The notes beneath the pieces are model-generated. The model did no database searches and was not told the DNA's origin. It saw only the letters and a list, made by a program, of their open reading frames with translations. From positions 95,375 through 159,374 of the forward strand of contig NZ_JAHKPV010000015.1 of NCBI RefSeq assembly GCF_018860765.1: a stretch of DNA of 64,000 nucleotides, in the 5' to 3' direction. This DNA is from Marinobacter salexigens. GTDB taxonomy: Bacteria; Pseudomonadota; Gammaproteobacteria; Pseudomonadales; Oleiphilaceae. Positions 1 through 12,240 of the stretch are shown one piece after another. Position 1 is the stretch's first letter; each line of letters opens with the position of its first letter. The position numbers and the translations under genes were made by a program.

Positions 1-1430
1 CTGTCAGTCGCATTGATACGTTCGTGCAGGATGGAAATGCCGTGGTTGAGATTCGGCCTGAAGGCAATTATGACTACATTGCGTACCAGTCCGGTAACCA
101 GTTCACTGTGAGCGTGGAAAAGCTCAGTGAAGAGGAGGCAGAATCCCGCCGCGAGGAGAAGTTCCCATATTCCGGAGAGAAGCTTTCCCTGAACTTCCAA
201 GATATTGAAGTACGCTCTGTACTGCAGTTGATCGCGGATTTTACAGGCTTGAATCTGGTGGCCAGTGATACTGTCGGCGGCAGCATCACTTTGCGCCTAC
301 AGAACGTTCCTTGGGATCAAGCGCTTGAGCTTATCCTGAAGACCAAAGGTTTGGATAAGCGCCAGATTGGTAACGTGCTGTTGGTCGCTCCGGCAGATGA
401 AATTGCAGCGCGTGAGAAACTTGAGCTTGAGACTACTAAGCAAATCGCTGAGTTGGCTCCCGTTCGCCTAGATATAGTTCAAGTAAACTACGCCAAGGCT
501 GCTGATATCGTGGCGCTGATTGAGGCCGACGAAGAGCTGATTTCCGATCGCGGTTTCGTTTCCTCCGATTTGCGTACCAATACGATTAGTGTGCGCGAAA
601 CAACGGGAAAGCTGGAAGAAATTCGCCGTCTCGTATCCACGTGGGACGTTCCTGTGCGGCAGGTTTCAATCGAAGCTCGTATCGTGCGCGCTCAGAACAA
701 CGTATCTGAAAGCCTTGGTGTTCGCTGGGGTGGTGCGGCATACAACGTGAGTGGAAATAACATCGTTTCTGTAGGCGGTTCTATTGGAACGGTCGGTGAA
801 GCTAGAGAGGCCGCTGCTGGCGGGTCTGCGGGCATTTCTTTCCCGGGAGCGCTAGCAGTGGATCTTGGTGTTAGTGAGGACGGTGCATCCTCATTTGCCA
901 TTGGCTTTGGTAGCGATGACTTCTTGGTAGATCTTGAACTGTCTGCGCTTGAGAGTGACGGTAAGGCAGAGATCGTGTCTCAGCCTCGCGTGGTAACTGC
1001 TGATCGCCAGACTGCCTCAATCAAATCGGGTCAGGAAATTCCTTATCAGGAAGCTGCAAGCAGTGGCGCGACTAGCGTATCTTTTAAGGAGGCTGTGCTG
1101 TCGCTTGAAGTGACTCCGCAGATAACGCCAGATGACAAGATTATTATGGATCTTTTGGTAAATCAGGACTCTCGTGGTGAGGAGACGGCTGCTGGGCCTG
1201 CAATCAATACCAATTCTGTAACGACACAGGTGCTGGTGGCGAATGGTGAAACCGTTGTGCTGGGCGGTATTTTTGAGTCTACCAATATAACCCAAACTAC
1301 TAAGACCCCGTTTCTTGGCGATATCCCCTATCTGGGTCGCCTGTTTAAGCGCTCTGAGGTAGTGGAGCTTCGTAGTGAGCTCCTGATCTTCATCACACCG
1401 AAGATCATCAAGAACGACCTGATCCAGTAG
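1..1430 (+). CDS. pilQ: Type IV pilus secretin PilQ (C-terminal part; gene starts left of window)
   Basis: Outer-membrane secretin that forms the channel through which the type IV pilus leaves the cell. The reading frame is open from the first codon of the window, so the N-terminal AMIN domains are missing and about 476 C-terminal residues are seen. In order there is an STN/secretin N0-type domain (LSLNFQDIEVRSVLQLIADF at about 180-240 bp, then the VPWDQALELIL segment), a NolW-like N1 domain (VQVNYAKAADIVALI), and the secretin core with the family signatures VEARIV-like IEARIVRA, PRVVTADRQTA and the C-terminal VVLGGIFE and TPFLGDIPYLGRLFK stretches. A strong terminator follows. The next genes aroK-aroB follow pilQ in Pseudomonas as well. 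Identification is firm; only the true start is unknown. Confidence 0.96.
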   Translation, partial: VSRIDTFVQDGNAVVEIRPEGNYDYIAYQSGNQFTVSVEKLSEEEAESRREEKFPYSGEKLSLNFQDIEVRSVLQLIADFTGLNLVASDTVGGSITLRLQNVPWDQALELILKTKGLDKRQIGNVLLVAPADEIAAREKLELETTKQIAELAPVRLDIVQVNYAKAADIVALIEADEELISDRGFVSSDLRTNTISVRETTGKLEEIRRLVSTWDVPVRQVSIEARIVRAQNNVSESLGVRWGGAAYNVSGNNIVSVGGSIGTVGEAREAAAGGSAGISFPGALAVDLGVSEDGASSFAIGFGSDDFLVDLELSALESDGKAEIVSQPRVVTADRQTASIKSGQEIPYQEAASSGATSVSFKEAVLSLEVTPQITPDDKIIMDLLVNQDSRGEETAAGPAINTNSVTTQVLVANGETVVLGGIFESTNITQTTKTPFLGDIPYLGRLFKRSEVVELRSELLIFITPKIIKNDLIQ

Positions 1431-1441
1431 TAAGAGTCAGG

Positions 1442-1476
1442 AAAAAAGCCGCCGCGATGAACCGGCGGCTTTTTTG
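1442..1476 (+). terminator. Rho-independent terminator after pilQ
   Basis: An 8-bp GC-rich perfect stem (AGCCGCCG at 1447-1454 with CGGCGGCT at 1463-1470) with an 8-nt loop, extended by five A:T pairs and followed by a run of T. It lies 12 bp after the pilQ stop and separates pilQ from aroK. Confidence 0.9.
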
Positions 1477-1568
1477 TGTCTGTACCGTTTGTTGTATCAA
1501 CGCTGAAGCTTATGCAATCTTCGGCCCTGTGATATTCTCACCCGCCTGAACACTATTGAGCGGAAGTT

Positions 1569-2135
1569 ATGTCTTTGCCCAAACGCGTAGTGCTGGTTGG
1601 CCCCATGGGCGCAGGTAAAAGTACGATTGGTCGGATGCTTGCCCGGGAGTTGGGGTATAAGTTTCTGGATTCTGATCGAATCATTGAAGAGCGTTGTGGG
1701 GCAAACATTCCCTGGATATTCGACGTGGAGGGCGAGGAAGGGTTTCGGCAGCGCGAAACAGCGATGTTAGACGAGTTGTCCACTGAGCATGAAACTGTTT
1801 TGGCAACCGGCGGGGGCGCGGTCATGCGCTCTGAAAACCACGCGCTTCTAAAGAAGCATTCGGTGGTCGTTTATCTGAGGACATCCATAGATCAACAGGT
1901 AGAGCGCACGCGGAAAGACCGGAACCGCCCCTTGCTTCAGAACGATGACCCAGAGGGCGTCTTACGGCGGCTGTTCGCCGTTCGAGACCCCCTGTATACC
2001 GAGCTTGCCGATATTATCATGCATACAGACCGCAAGAGCCCACGACTTGTCGTGCGCCAACTGGTTAATCGAATAAACCCCAAAACACCGAGACATCAAA
2101 GGCAAGTACGTAAGGAGGGGCGCAACCATGTATAA
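1569..2135 (+). CDS. aroK: Shikimate kinase AroK
   Basis: Phosphorylates shikimate at the 3-hydroxyl using ATP, fifth step of the cytoplasmic shikimate pathway to chorismate. The 188-residue protein has the P-loop GPMGAGKST (residues 11-19), the shikimate-binding D34/D36 region (LDSDRIIEE), the TGGGAVM glycine motif near residue 80 and the lid arginine in NRPLL. Length is typical, with a slightly long basic C-terminus. The ATG at 1569 fits the family N-terminus ([10 protein letters not shown]). The stop overlaps the start of aroB by 8 bp, so the two are translationally coupled in an aroKB operon. No alternative function is likely. Confidence 0.97.
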   Translation: MSLPKRVVLVGPMGAGKSTIGRMLARELGYKFLDSDRIIEERCGANIPWIFDVEGEEGFRQRETAMLDELSTEHETVLATGGGAVMRSENHALLKKHSVVVYLRTSIDQQVERTRKDRNRPLLQNDDPEGVLRRLFAVRDPLYTELADIIMHTDRKSPRLVVRQLVNRINPKTPRHQRQVRKEGRNHV

Positions 2136-3225
2136 ACTGCTTCACACACTTCAGGTTGAGTTGGGCGAGCGCAGTTATCCCATTGTGATTGGGGAGGGTA
2201 TGCTCGGTGAATATGATCTTTCAAATTACGTTCGCGGTTCACAGGTAATGATTGTGACCAACGATGTGGTTGCCCCATTATATCTGGAGCAAGCAAAAGC
2301 CTGCTTTTCGGACAAGAACGTTGATGTAGTCGTGCTCCCCGACGGCGAAAAGCACAAGAATTGGCAAACACTGAACCTGATTTTTGATGCTTTGCTGGAG
2401 AAGCAGCATACCCGAAGAACTACTCTCGTTGCTTTGGGCGGGGGCGTTGTTGGCGATATGACGGGGTTTGCCGCGGCCTCCTATCAGCGTGGCGTGCCGT
2501 TCATACAAATTCCGACGACGCTGTTGTCACAGGTTGACTCGTCTGTGGGTGGAAAAACCGGCATTAACCACCCGCTCGGAAAAAACATGGTTGGTGCTTT
2601 CCATCAGCCAGAAGCCGTTTTGATTGATACGAATACGCTTCACAGCTTGCCACCGAGAGAGGTATCTGCAGGGCTCGCAGAGGTGATCAAGTACGGCTTG
2701 ATTCGCGATACAGCTTTTCTTGATTGGCTGGAACAGGCAATGGATCAACTTGTGGACTTTGATAGCAAGGCGTTGGCTGAAGCCATATTTCGTTCATGCG
2801 CATGCAAGGCCGATGTTGTAGCTCAAGATGAGAAAGAGAATGGGCTCAGGGCTACGCTGAACCTGGGCCATACTTTTGGTCACGCTATCGAAACTTTTGC
2901 CGGTTATGGCAACTGGCTGCATGGAGAGGCCGTTGGTACCGGGATGATGATGGCGGCCGATGTATCCGCCCGGGAAGGCTGGATAAGTTCGGCCGATTAC
3001 GACCGTATTCTGCGCATTATTCGTAAGGCCAACTTGCCTGAATTGCCTCCGGCTAACATGACACCTGCTGACTTTATGAGCCTGATGGCTGTCGACAAGA
3101 AGAATGTCGATGGCATGCTAAGGCTTGTGCTACTTCGGGCCGTGGGTGAAGCAGAAGTAACATCCCGGGCATCTGCGGCAAACCTCTCCGCAACGCTCAG
3201 CGCATTTTGCCGCCAGAAAACCTGA
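2128..3225 (+). CDS. aroB: 3-dehydroquinate synthase AroB
   Basis: Converts DAHP to 3-dehydroquinate, second step of the shikimate pathway, using NAD+ and a divalent metal. The 365-residue protein has the nucleotide-binding segment [11 protein letters not shown], the substrate-binding run [12 protein letters not shown] and the expected metal ligands E185 (AEVIKYG), H248 (GHTFGHAIE) and H265 (LHGEAV). A strong Shine-Dalgarno AAGGAGGGG at 2112-2120, inside aroK, supports the ATG at 2128. It is coupled to aroK upstream and followed after 35 bp by the DamX-like gene, the order known from Pseudomonas. All key residues are present. Confidence 0.98.
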   Translation: MYKLLHTLQVELGERSYPIVIGEGMLGEYDLSNYVRGSQVMIVTNDVVAPLYLEQAKACFSDKNVDVVVLPDGEKHKNWQTLNLIFDALLEKQHTRRTTLVALGGGVVGDMTGFAAASYQRGVPFIQIPTTLLSQVDSSVGGKTGINHPLGKNMVGAFHQPEAVLIDTNTLHSLPPREVSAGLAEVIKYGLIRDTAFLDWLEQAMDQLVDFDSKALAEAIFRSCACKADVVAQDEKENGLRATLNLGHTFGHAIETFAGYGNWLHGEAVGTGMMMAADVSAREGWISSADYDRILRIIRKANLPELPPANMTPADFMSLMAVDKKNVDGMLRLVLLRAVGEAEVTSRASAANLSATLSAFCRQKT

Positions 3226-3260
3226 GTAGGGCGTGCAACATTGAACGGCAAGGATCTTTT

Positions 3261-4613
3261 GTGACTGACGATAGCTTCAATAGTCTGGACGGGGGAGGTT
3301 TGTTCCCCCGGTTACAGCAGCGATACGGTCTGAGAGATAACCCGCTGGAAATGGAGACGCCATTCTTTCCGGATGGTATGCGCCATCACGCGTTAGAGGC
3401 GCTTCGTCATCTATGTGGGTTTGGCGATATGGCGCTGTTGCTCACAGGTGGGCCGGGGTCTGGCAAGAGTCGATTGCTAACAGAGTTGATGCGTAGCGAG
3501 TCATCGCGGCTGGGCTTCCATCGGCTTTCGGCTGCGGCCATGACCAGCTCCAATGCGCTGGCAAGGGACCTTCGGCAAGTTACCCGTTCCGGCTCCAACT
3601 CTGATGACAATCCGCGCGACGCTGTGTATCGATTTTTCCGTTGGTCTGAAAGCCGGGTTGCTAAAGGTCAGCGCATGGTGCTGCTGATTGATGATGCTGA
3701 CCGGGTGCCTCCTGAGCTTCTTCGGCTGATCCTTGAAGGCTTTTTAGCCGCTGACCGTGCCAAGGCGGCAGTTCCGGTGTTTGTCGGGGAGGACCGTCTC
3801 GTAACGCTTCTTGGGCTTAATGAGTCTACCGTTTCCGTTCATCAGATTCACTTACGACCGCTAACCAAGGAAGAGGTTTTTTCTTACCTTGAGCCTCGTG
3901 TTCATAAGGCGGGGGGTAAGGTGAACGAACTTCTGAGTACCGCTCGCCTTTCGACAATATACGACCTCAGTCAGGGCAGCTTTTCCCGCCTGAAAAGGGT
4001 GACGCCCGGCATCTGGCTGGATATTGTTTCTGACGCATCAAAACAACGCCCGTCCCGGCGTGTCGACTTAAAACAGCTCCGCTTGCCAGCGCTTGCACTG
4101 CTGCTTTTGGGCGGTTCTTGGTGGTTCGTTTCCCAGCAATACGATGAATCGGTGGCTTTGGAAAGTGAAACGATTCCGGAGCCGGATAGGGTGCGCAAGA
4201 GCATTACCATTGGCCCCGAAACACCGGAAGATGAGGTTCCCGCTGAGACTCTTCCGCCATTGACAGAGTCAGCAACCCCAGCGGACCCTATTCCTGAGCC
4301 TGAGCCTGAGCCTGACTTTGTTCCAAAAAATGCTAGCCGGTACGTGGCGGTTGAAGAGCTGCGCAGTCGTAGCAAGGGCTGGACTATTCAGCTTGTTGCT
4401 GGAAACCTTGAGCAAACGGCACTCAATGTTATCGCCCGCTACGCATCTCTTGATGAAATGGTTTATACCAAGACCGAACGCAAGAATGAGCCCTGGTTTA
4501 TGGTACTTCATGGCAACTATGCCACCAAGGAAGAAGCGCAGCAGGCGGCCTCCCAATTGCCCGATGCACTGATTTCGCGCACTCCTTGGGTGCGTTCAAC
4601 CGACGGTCTTTAG
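3261..4613 (+). CDS. DamX-like membrane protein with AAA ATPase and SPOR domains
   Basis: The 450-residue protein has an N-terminal AAA/ExeA-like ATPase (Walker A GGPGSGKS ending near residue 70, Walker B RMVLLIDDAD), one transmembrane helix at about residues 273-293 (LRLPALALLLLGGSWWFV), a Pro/Glu-rich linker, and a C-terminal SPOR domain from about residue 372 that in the family binds denuded septal peptidoglycan. The topology implied is ATPase in the cytoplasm and SPOR in the periplasm. I chose GTG 3261 because AAGGA at 3250-3254 precedes it by 6 nt; a longer frame runs back into aroB to 3207 without a good ribosome site. It sits after aroB as in Pseudomonas (PA5037-like) and in the enteric aroKB-damX order. 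Role at the septum is inferred from the family. Confidence 0.88.
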   Translation: MTDDSFNSLDGGGLFPRLQQRYGLRDNPLEMETPFFPDGMRHHALEALRHLCGFGDMALLLTGGPGSGKSRLLTELMRSESSRLGFHRLSAAAMTSSNALARDLRQVTRSGSNSDDNPRDAVYRFFRWSESRVAKGQRMVLLIDDADRVPPELLRLILEGFLAADRAKAAVPVFVGEDRLVTLLGLNESTVSVHQIHLRPLTKEEVFSYLEPRVHKAGGKVNELLSTARLSTIYDLSQGSFSRLKRVTPGIWLDIVSDASKQRPSRRVDLKQLRLPALALLLLGGSWWFVSQQYDESVALESETIPEPDRVRKSITIGPETPEDEVPAETLPPLTESATPADPIPEPEPEPDFVPKNASRYVAVEELRSRSKGWTIQLVAGNLEQTALNVIARYASLDEMVYTKTERKNEPWFMVLHGNYATKEEAQQAASQLPDALISRTPWVRSTDGL

Positions 4614-4703
4614 CTCGGTAAAAACCTAACCCAACCCCCTGTTTCGGCAAAGGAAATGACCTGAAGTTGCGGAACCCTTCCAAACAACAGATATAAAATT
4701 TTG

Positions 4704-4732
4704 TTGAGTACGTATTTGTACGTGTGTAGAAT
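4704..4732 (+). promoter_or_regulatory. Candidate sigma70 promoter of gltBD
   Basis: TTGAGT at 4704-4709 and TAGAAT at 4727-4732 with a 17-bp spacer, about 94 bp before the gltB start in the 212-bp gap after the DamX-like gene. No other good promoter pair is seen in the gap, and no terminator for the upstream gene. Confidence 0.5.
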
Positions 4733-4825
4733 CACCGCCCCATTTTTTTAACGTCGGTTGATTTCTTGCACTATTTTGGTGCGCAAGTCGCTGATTAAGA
4801 CGCATTTCTATGCAAGAGGGCGCTT

Positions 4826-7800
4826 ATGAGAGAAGGTCTGTATCACCCCGACGAATTCAAGGATAACTGCGGTTTTGGGCTGATTGCCCACATGAAAGGC
4901 GAAGTTAGCCACAAGCTGTTGCAAACGGCCATCGAATCACTCACTTGCATGACTCACCGAGGTGGTATCGCGGCAGATGGCAAGACCGGTGATGGTTGCG
5001 GTCTACTTATCCAAAGCCCTATTGCGTTCCTTAAAAAAGCGGCCAAATCCGCGTTCGGTAAGGAGCCAGAAAGCTTGTTTGCCGTGGGTCAGGTATTCCT
5101 GAACCCGGATTCGGCTAAGGCTGCTAACGGACGGGCCGCAGTTGAAAAGCGGTTGGTAGAGCAAGGGTTAGAGGTCATGGGCTGGCGTGAAGTGCCAGTT
5201 GACGACAGTTGCCTTGGACCAATGGCTTTGGATTGCATACCTCGTATCGAGCAGGTGTTTGTAACGCCGGCCGGTAAGTCTGAGCAAGAGTTTGCCATCA
5301 GCCTATTTGTTGGGCGTCGCCATGCCGAACGGGATATGGCGGACGATTCAGAGTTCTACATCTGCAGCCTTTCCCATCGAACACTTGCGTACAAAGGCCT
5401 AATGATGCCAGCGGATCTGGCTAACTTTTATCAGGATTTGGGCGATCCTGATTTTGCCACCGCGATTTGCGTGTTTCACCAGCGTTTCTCCACTAACACT
5501 ATGCCTCGCTGGCCTCTGGCCCAACCATTTCGCTATCTGGCTCATAACGGCGAAATCAATACCATCGATGGCAATCGCAATTGGGCTATAGCTCGAGCCG
5601 CAAAATTTAGTTCTCCAAACTTGCCGGATTTGCAAACTCTGCAGCCGCTCGTGAATCTGGCCGGATCTGACTCCTCAAGCATGGACAATATGCTTGAAAT
5701 CCTTCTGGCGGGTGGCGTGGATCTATTCCGTGCGGCGCGCATGATGATTCCGCCAGCCTGGCAAAATGTCGACACAATGGATTCTGAACTCCGGGCGTTT
5801 TACGAATACAACTCCATGCATATGGAACCCTGGGACGGTCCAGCAGGCCTCGTTATGTCGGATGGCCGCTACGCTGTCTGTATGCTTGATCGTAACGGGT
5901 TGCGGCCAGCGCGTTGGGTGGTTACCAAAGATGACTTCATTACCTTGGCGTCGGAGATTGGTACCTACGGTTACCAGCCAGCGGATGTTGTCGCTAAAGG
6001 CCGCGTTGGTCCCGGGCAAATGTTGGCTATTGATACAGAAACGGGCGAGGTGTTGCATACCCGTGATATCGACCAGCGTCTCAAGACCGCAAAGCCTTAT
6101 CGGCAGTGGCTGCGTGAAAATGCGCTGAGAATGGAAACCACGTTTAATCAAGAGACGCCGGAATTCCGGCTGATGGATGCCGATGAACTGCTAGTGCACC
6201 AGAAAATGTTTATGGTGTCCTATGAGGAGCGTGACCAGATCCTACGCCCTCTCGCTGAAAATGCTCAGGAAGCTGTCGGGTCCATGGGCGACGACACGCC
6301 AATGGCCGTCTTGTCGAGCAAGGTTCGCCATGTGGCTGACTATTTCCGGCAAAAGTTTGCTCAGGTAACCAACCCGCCGATTGATCCGCTGCGCGAAGCC
6401 ATAGTGATGTCGCTGGAAACCTGTCTGGGTGCTGAGCGGAATGTATTTGATGAAACCGCTGAGCATGCTGATCGGATTATTCTGACAACGCCCGTACTGT
6501 CGCCCGCAAAGTTTCTCCGGTTAGAGGGTACCAAGCGACCGGGATTTGCCGAGGTAATCATCTCTTTGGGTTATTCGCCGGAGTTCGGGCTTGAACAAGC
6601 TATTCGGCGAGTGTGTGAGGAGGCAGCCCAAGCCGTTCGTGACGGCAAGGTTCTCCTGATTCTCTCGGACAAGAATCTAAAGCAGGGTGAGCTGCCGGTT
6701 AGCTCGCTAATGGCAACCGGGGCGGTTCATCATCATTTGGTGGCTCAGGGTTTGCGTTGCGACTCCAATATTATTGTCGAAACCGGGTGGGCCCGCGATC
6801 CTCACCACTTTGCTGTGCTGTTTGGCTTTGGCGCAACGGCGGTTTATCCGTATCTGGCGTATCAGGTGATGAACGACCTGATACGAACCGGCGAACTGCT
6901 GATGGATCCAATCGAAGCGAAGAACAACTATCGCAAGGGCATAAACAAAGGCCTGTTAAAGATTATGTCCAAGATGGGCATTTCTACCATCACTTCATAT
7001 CGAGGAGCCCAGCTTTTCGAAGCCATAGGCATGGCGGATGATGTTGTTGATCTCTGCTTTAAAGGTGTGCCCAGTCGAGTTCAGGGCGCGGGCTTTATTG
7101 ATTTTCAGCAGGACCAAGAGCAACTAGCGGCTACGGCGTGGAAACCGCGTAAGTCAATTACCCCGGGTGGCCTCTTGAAGTACATCCATGGTCAGGAATA
7201 TCACGCGTTTAACCCGGACGTGGTCGGTAAACTGCAGGATGCAGTCAGCACCGGAGATTACGGGCACTACAAAGAATACGCGGCGCTGGTTAATGAGCGG
7301 CCTGTTGCGACTATCAGGGATTTGCTTGGGTTCCGTGAGGGTATTGAAGCCATTGGGCTTTCCGACGTTGAGCCGGTTGAGAGCATCTTTCCCCGGTTTG
7401 ACTCTGCGGCGATGTCCCTAGGCGCCCTATCGCCGGAAGCTCACGAGGCACTGGCGGTGGCCATGAATACTCTTGGCGGGCGCTCCAATTCTGGTGAGGG
7501 TGGTGAAGACCCTGTTCGCTATGGCACGGAAAAACGATCAAAAATCAAACAGGTCGCTTCTGGCCGCTTTGGTGTAACTGCAGAGTACCTGCGTAGCGCC
7601 GATGTTATGCAGATTAAGGTGGCACAAGGAGCCAAGCCTGGCGAAGGCGGGCAGTTGCCCGGTGGCAAGGTGAACCAGCTGATCGCGCGTCTGCGCTACT
7701 CGGTGCCAGGCGTTACCTTAATATCGCCACCGCCGCACCACGATATCTACTCGATAGAAGATTTGGCTCAGCTGATATTTGATCTCAAGCAGGTGAATCC

Positions 7801-9274
7801 GCAGGCATTGGTTTCGGTCAAGCTGGTCTCTGAGCCCGGTGTCGGCACCATTGCGGCAGGTGTAGCCAAGGCTTATGCCGATCTGATTACTGTTTCCGGC
7901 TACGACGGAGGTACGGCGGCAAGCCCGCTAGCTTCAATACGCTACGCAGGCTCGCCTTGGGAGTTGGGGTTAACAGAAACCCAGCAAGCGCTGAGAGCTA
8001 ACGACTTGCGAGGGAAAGTCCGTTTGCAAACGGATGGTGGGATTAAAACTGGCTTAGATGTGGTGAAAGCGGCCATTCTTGGTGCTGAAAGTTTCGGGTT
8101 TGGCACCACCCCCATGGTGGCGCTGGGTTGCAAGTACCTTCGCATCTGCCACCTGAACAATTGCGCAACCGGCGTTGCCACCCAAAATGAGCACCTTCGT
8201 GAAGAGCACTTCAAAGGCACGGTAGAAATGGCTATGAACTTCTTCCGTTTTGTGGCGGAAGAAACTCGCGAGTGGATGGCCAAGCTGGGCGTGCGCACGC
8301 TAGAAGAGTTGGTCGGGCGTGTTGACCTACTTGAGCGCCTGCCGGGCGATACCGAGCGACAGAAAAAGTTGGATTTAACACGGCTGGTGTCCAACGATCA
8401 TATTCCCGAAGAAAAACCTCAAACGTGTCAAGTTGAGCGCAACCTGCCTTTCGATCAAGGCTTGTTGGCGGAAGAAATGCTCAAGGCTATAGTGCCTGCT
8501 ATTGAAGACAAAACCGGAGGTGCGTGGAGTTACCGCGTCACCAACTGTGATCGCTCAATTGGTGCTCGTATTTCAGGTGAGATTGCAGCGAAGCATGGAA
8601 ACCAAGGCATGGCCGATGCACCCATAACGCTGGATCTCGTGGGTACTGCTGGTCAGAGCTTTGGTGTTTGGAACGTTGGCGGGCTTAACCTCATTCTTGA
8701 AGGCGACGCCAACGACTATGTTGGCAAAGGCATGACCGGCGGCAAGCTTGTGGTAAAGCCGCCCCGTGGTAGCGCTTTCGAATCTCAGAACACTGCCATT
8801 GTTGGTAACACCTGCTTATACGGTGCTACGGGAGGCAAGCTGTTTGCCGCAGGCACAGCCGGAGAGCGTTTCGCTGTTCGTAACTCTGGCGCCCATGCCG
8901 TGGTTGAAGGCGCAGGCGATCACTGCTGTGAATATATGACTGGCGGGTTGGTGACGGTACTAGGCTCAACTGGTGCCAATTTCGGTGCTGGTATGACCGG
9001 CGGGTTCGCCTATGTGCTCGATATGGACAACACGTTTTTCGATAAATACAACCACGAACTGGTGGAGATTCAGCGTATTTCCCGCGAGGACATGGAGGCT
9101 TACCGCAATCATCTGCGTAGCGTGATTCGTGAGCATATCTCGGAAACCGGCAGCGTTTGGGCTGAGCACATTCTTGAAAATTTCGACGACTACATCGGCC
9201 GCTTTTGGTTGGTGAAACCCAAAGCTGCGAATTTGCGCAGCCTTCTGGCAAGTACCCGTGCGCGTCCTGAGTAA
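4826..9274 (+). CDS. gltB: Glutamate synthase [NADPH] large subunit GltB
   Basis: Transfers the amide nitrogen of glutamine to 2-oxoglutarate to give two glutamates; works in the cytoplasm with GltD. The 1482-residue length is typical. A 14-residue propeptide precedes the nucleophile Cys15 (DN-CGFG), exposed by self-cleavage in the family. Order of domains: class II amidotransferase (about 15-420), central domain (about 470-760), FMN-binding TIM barrel synthase (about 820-1190) with [17 protein letters not shown], the 3Fe-4S cysteines C1102, C1108 and C1113, then the GXGXG beta-helix domain ([18 protein letters not shown]). AGAGGG at 4815-4820 supports ATG 4826. gltD follows after 90 bp containing a hairpin. 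Confidence 0.98.
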   Translation: MREGLYHPDEFKDNCGFGLIAHMKGEVSHKLLQTAIESLTCMTHRGGIAADGKTGDGCGLLIQSPIAFLKKAAKSAFGKEPESLFAVGQVFLNPDSAKAANGRAAVEKRLVEQGLEVMGWREVPVDDSCLGPMALDCIPRIEQVFVTPAGKSEQEFAISLFVGRRHAERDMADDSEFYICSLSHRTLAYKGLMMPADLANFYQDLGDPDFATAICVFHQRFSTNTMPRWPLAQPFRYLAHNGEINTIDGNRNWAIARAAKFSSPNLPDLQTLQPLVNLAGSDSSSMDNMLEILLAGGVDLFRAARMMIPPAWQNVDTMDSELRAFYEYNSMHMEPWDGPAGLVMSDGRYAVCMLDRNGLRPARWVVTKDDFITLASEIGTYGYQPADVVAKGRVGPGQMLAIDTETGEVLHTRDIDQRLKTAKPYRQWLRENALRMETTFNQETPEFRLMDADELLVHQKMFMVSYEERDQILRPLAENAQEAVGSMGDDTPMAVLSSKVRHVADYFRQKFAQVTNPPIDPLREAIVMSLETCLGAERNVFDETAEHADRIILTTPVLSPAKFLRLEGTKRPGFAEVIISLGYSPEFGLEQAIRRVCEEAAQAVRDGKVLLILSDKNLKQGELPVSSLMATGAVHHHLVAQGLRCDSNIIVETGWARDPHHFAVLFGFGATAVYPYLAYQVMNDLIRTGELLMDPIEAKNNYRKGINKGLLKIMSKMGISTITSYRGAQLFEAIGMADDVVDLCFKGVPSRVQGAGFIDFQQDQEQLAATAWKPRKSITPGGLLKYIHGQEYHAFNPDVVGKLQDAVSTGDYGHYKEYAALVNERPVATIRDLLGFREGIEAIGLSDVEPVESIFPRFDSAAMSLGALSPEAHEALAVAMNTLGGRSNSGEGGEDPVRYGTEKRSKIKQVASGRFGVTAEYLRSADVMQIKVAQGAKPGEGGQLPGGKVNQLIARLRYSVPGVTLISPPPHHDIYSIEDLAQLIFDLKQVNPQALVSVKLVSEPGVGTIAAGVAKAYADLITVSGYDGGTAASPLASIRYAGSPWELGLTETQQALRANDLRGKVRLQTDGGIKTGLDVVKAAILGAESFGFGTTPMVALGCKYLRICHLNNCATGVATQNEHLREEHFKGTVEMAMNFFRFVAEETREWMAKLGVRTLEELVGRVDLLERLPGDTERQKKLDLTRLVSNDHIPEEKPQTCQVERNLPFDQGLLAEEMLKAIVPAIEDKTGGAWSYRVTNCDRSIGARISGEIAAKHGNQGMADAPITLDLVGTAGQSFGVWNVGGLNLILEGDANDYVGKGMTGGKLVVKPPRGSAFESQNTAIVGNTCLYGATGGKLFAAGTAGERFAVRNSGAHAVVEGAGDHCCEYMTGGLVTVLGSTGANFGAGMTGGFAYVLDMDNTFFDKYNHELVEIQRISREDMEAYRNHLRSVIREHISETGSVWAEHILENFDDYIGRFWLVKPKAANLRSLLASTRARPE

Positions 9275-9310
9275 GGTCAGTGCATTGAGTCTGTTTACTT
9301 GTAAGGGTTT

Positions 9311-9334
9311 AGGGCTGTACAGATCAGCAGCCCT
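9311..9334 (+). other. Small hairpin in the gltB-gltD gap
   Basis: AGGGCTG at 9311-9317 pairs perfectly with CAGCCCT at 9328-9334 around a 10-nt loop. It is followed by TTGTCG rather than a T run, so it is not a full terminator. It could set the GltB:GltD ratio or mark an mRNA processing point; that is inference. Confidence 0.45.
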
Positions 9335-9346
9335 TGTCGATATTGA

Positions 9347-10783
<1,437 letters not shown>

Positions 10784-10805
10784 CAAACGCTTTGATTCGG
10801 ATCAG

Positions 10806-10841
10806 AAGGCCAGCTTAGTAAGGGTAAGCTGGCCTTTTTTA
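10806..10841 (+). terminator. Rho-independent terminator after gltD
   Basis: A perfect 12-bp stem (AAGGCCAGCTTA at 10806-10817 with TAAGCTGGCCTT at 10825-10836), 7-nt loop, then TTTT. It closes the gltBD operon 22 bp after the stop. Confidence 0.93.
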
Positions 10842-10911
10842 TTATGGCAAACGGGGTATCATTGCTCTCGTTCCGTTTAGACCACTTGATAGAGACAACG
10901 TTAGGATCCTT

Positions 10912-11976
10912 ATGACCGAGTTGAAGAATGACCGCTTCCTACGCGCCCTGATGCGCCAGCCTGTTGATCGTACCCCGGTGTGGATGATGCGTCAGGCCGG
11001 CCGTTATTTGCCCGAGTATCGCGCTACTCGAGAAAAAGCGGGTGACTTCCTCAGCTTATGCAAGAACACGCCGTTGGCGTGTGAGGTGACTCTCCAGCCT
11101 CTTGAGCGTTTCCCGCTGGATGCGGCTATTCTGTTCTCTGATATTCTCACCATTCCCGATGCTCTGGGCTTAGGGTTGTATTTTGAAACTGGCGAAGGCC
11201 CTAAGTTCAAACACACCATACGCTCCCAATCGGATGTGGATGCAATGCCGAAGATCAAGGCAGAAACCGACCTTGATTACGTGATGAATGCTGTTTCCAC
11301 CATCCGGGGTGCCCTCAACGGCCGTGTTCCCTTGATCGGCTTCTCGGGTAGCCCCTGGACGTTGGCGACCTATATGGTTGAAGGCGGCTCGTCCAAGGAT
11401 TTCCGCGAAGCCAAAAAACTCATGTACGGCCAACCAGAAGTCATGCATCAACTGCTGGACCTTCTTGCGGACGCAGTTGTCGATTACCTCAACGGCCAGA
11501 TTAAAGCCGGTGCTCAAGCCGTTCAGATTTTTGATACTTGGGGCGGCATGCTTAGTGGCTGGGCGTACGAGGAGTTCTCTCTGCGCTACATGAAGAAGAT
11601 TGTCGATAACCTGATTCGCGAAAACGATGGGCGCTATGTGCCGGTCATCCTGTTCACCAAAAACGGTGGTCAGTGGCTTGAGTCCATTGCCGATTCCGGC
11701 GCTGATGCTGTAGGCCTAGATTGGACCACGGATATCGGCGAGGCCCGTTCCCGCATCGGCGATCGCGTGGCACTGCAGGGCAACATGGATCCCACCATGC
11801 TCTACGCACCCAAGGCGCGGATTCGTGAAGAAGTGGCTGATATATTGCGTCGCTACGGTGCGGGTTCTGGCCATATATTCAATCTGGGCCACGGCATTAC
11901 CCCGGATGTTGATCCTGAGCACGCCAAAGCCTTCATCGAGGCAGTTGTTGAATTGAGTCCGGAGTATCATCGCTAG
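10912..11976 (+). CDS. hemE: Uroporphyrinogen decarboxylase HemE
   Basis: Decarboxylates the four acetate side chains of uroporphyrinogen III to give coproporphyrinogen III in cytoplasmic heme synthesis. The 354-residue protein has the signature [18 protein letters not shown] near residues 20-40, the active-site segment [13 protein letters not shown], the [16 protein letters not shown] region, [12 protein letters not shown] and [16 protein letters not shown] near the C-terminus. It sits alone between the gltD terminator and a long hairpin repeat; hemE follows gltD in Pseudomonas too. ATG 10912 gives the family N-terminus. Confidence 0.98.
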   Translation: MTELKNDRFLRALMRQPVDRTPVWMMRQAGRYLPEYRATREKAGDFLSLCKNTPLACEVTLQPLERFPLDAAILFSDILTIPDALGLGLYFETGEGPKFKHTIRSQSDVDAMPKIKAETDLDYVMNAVSTIRGALNGRVPLIGFSGSPWTLATYMVEGGSSKDFREAKKLMYGQPEVMHQLLDLLADAVVDYLNGQIKAGAQAVQIFDTWGGMLSGWAYEEFSLRYMKKIVDNLIRENDGRYVPVILFTKNGGQWLESIADSGADAVGLDWTTDIGEARSRIGDRVALQGNMDPTMLYAPKARIREEVADILRRYGAGSGHIFNLGHGITPDVDPEHAKAFIEAVVELSPEYHR

Positions 11977-12019
11977 TATTTACTATCCCCGTTCACGGGC
12001 CGGCGGGCTCAGTGGGCGG

Positions 12020-12120
12020 GAGTTGAGCCACCGGTCCCAAAAACCGCTCCAAGCACATCCATGTGGCTTGTCTCCGGCCGTCCTTGGCCTACGACATTTT
12101 TGGAACCGGTGGCTCAACTC
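12020..12120. repeat. Long hairpin repeat, copy 1 (24-bp outer arms, 53-nt loop)
   Basis: Outer arms 12020-12043 and 12097-12120 are reverse complements over 24 bp with one mismatch; the first 16 bp pair perfectly. The 53-nt loop holds two smaller hairpins, at 12050-12070 with core ATCCATG and at 12076-12089 with core GTCCTTG. It fills most of the 264-bp hemE-pilZ gap. A second element with unrelated arms but the same loop plan is at 26508-26616. It does not end in a T run and encodes no protein, so I call it a structured intergenic repeat, perhaps related to REP/MITE-like elements. Confidence 0.8.
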
Positions 12121-12240
12121 TCGCATTGATCCTCTCAGCGCGCCTTCTGACAGTTTTCCTTGAGTAGAACTCTTCTGGATTGGTATCTCCCCGCGGTCTA
12201 TAGTCATGGCAGATGACAGTGAAAACAAAGGAGCAGTGCC

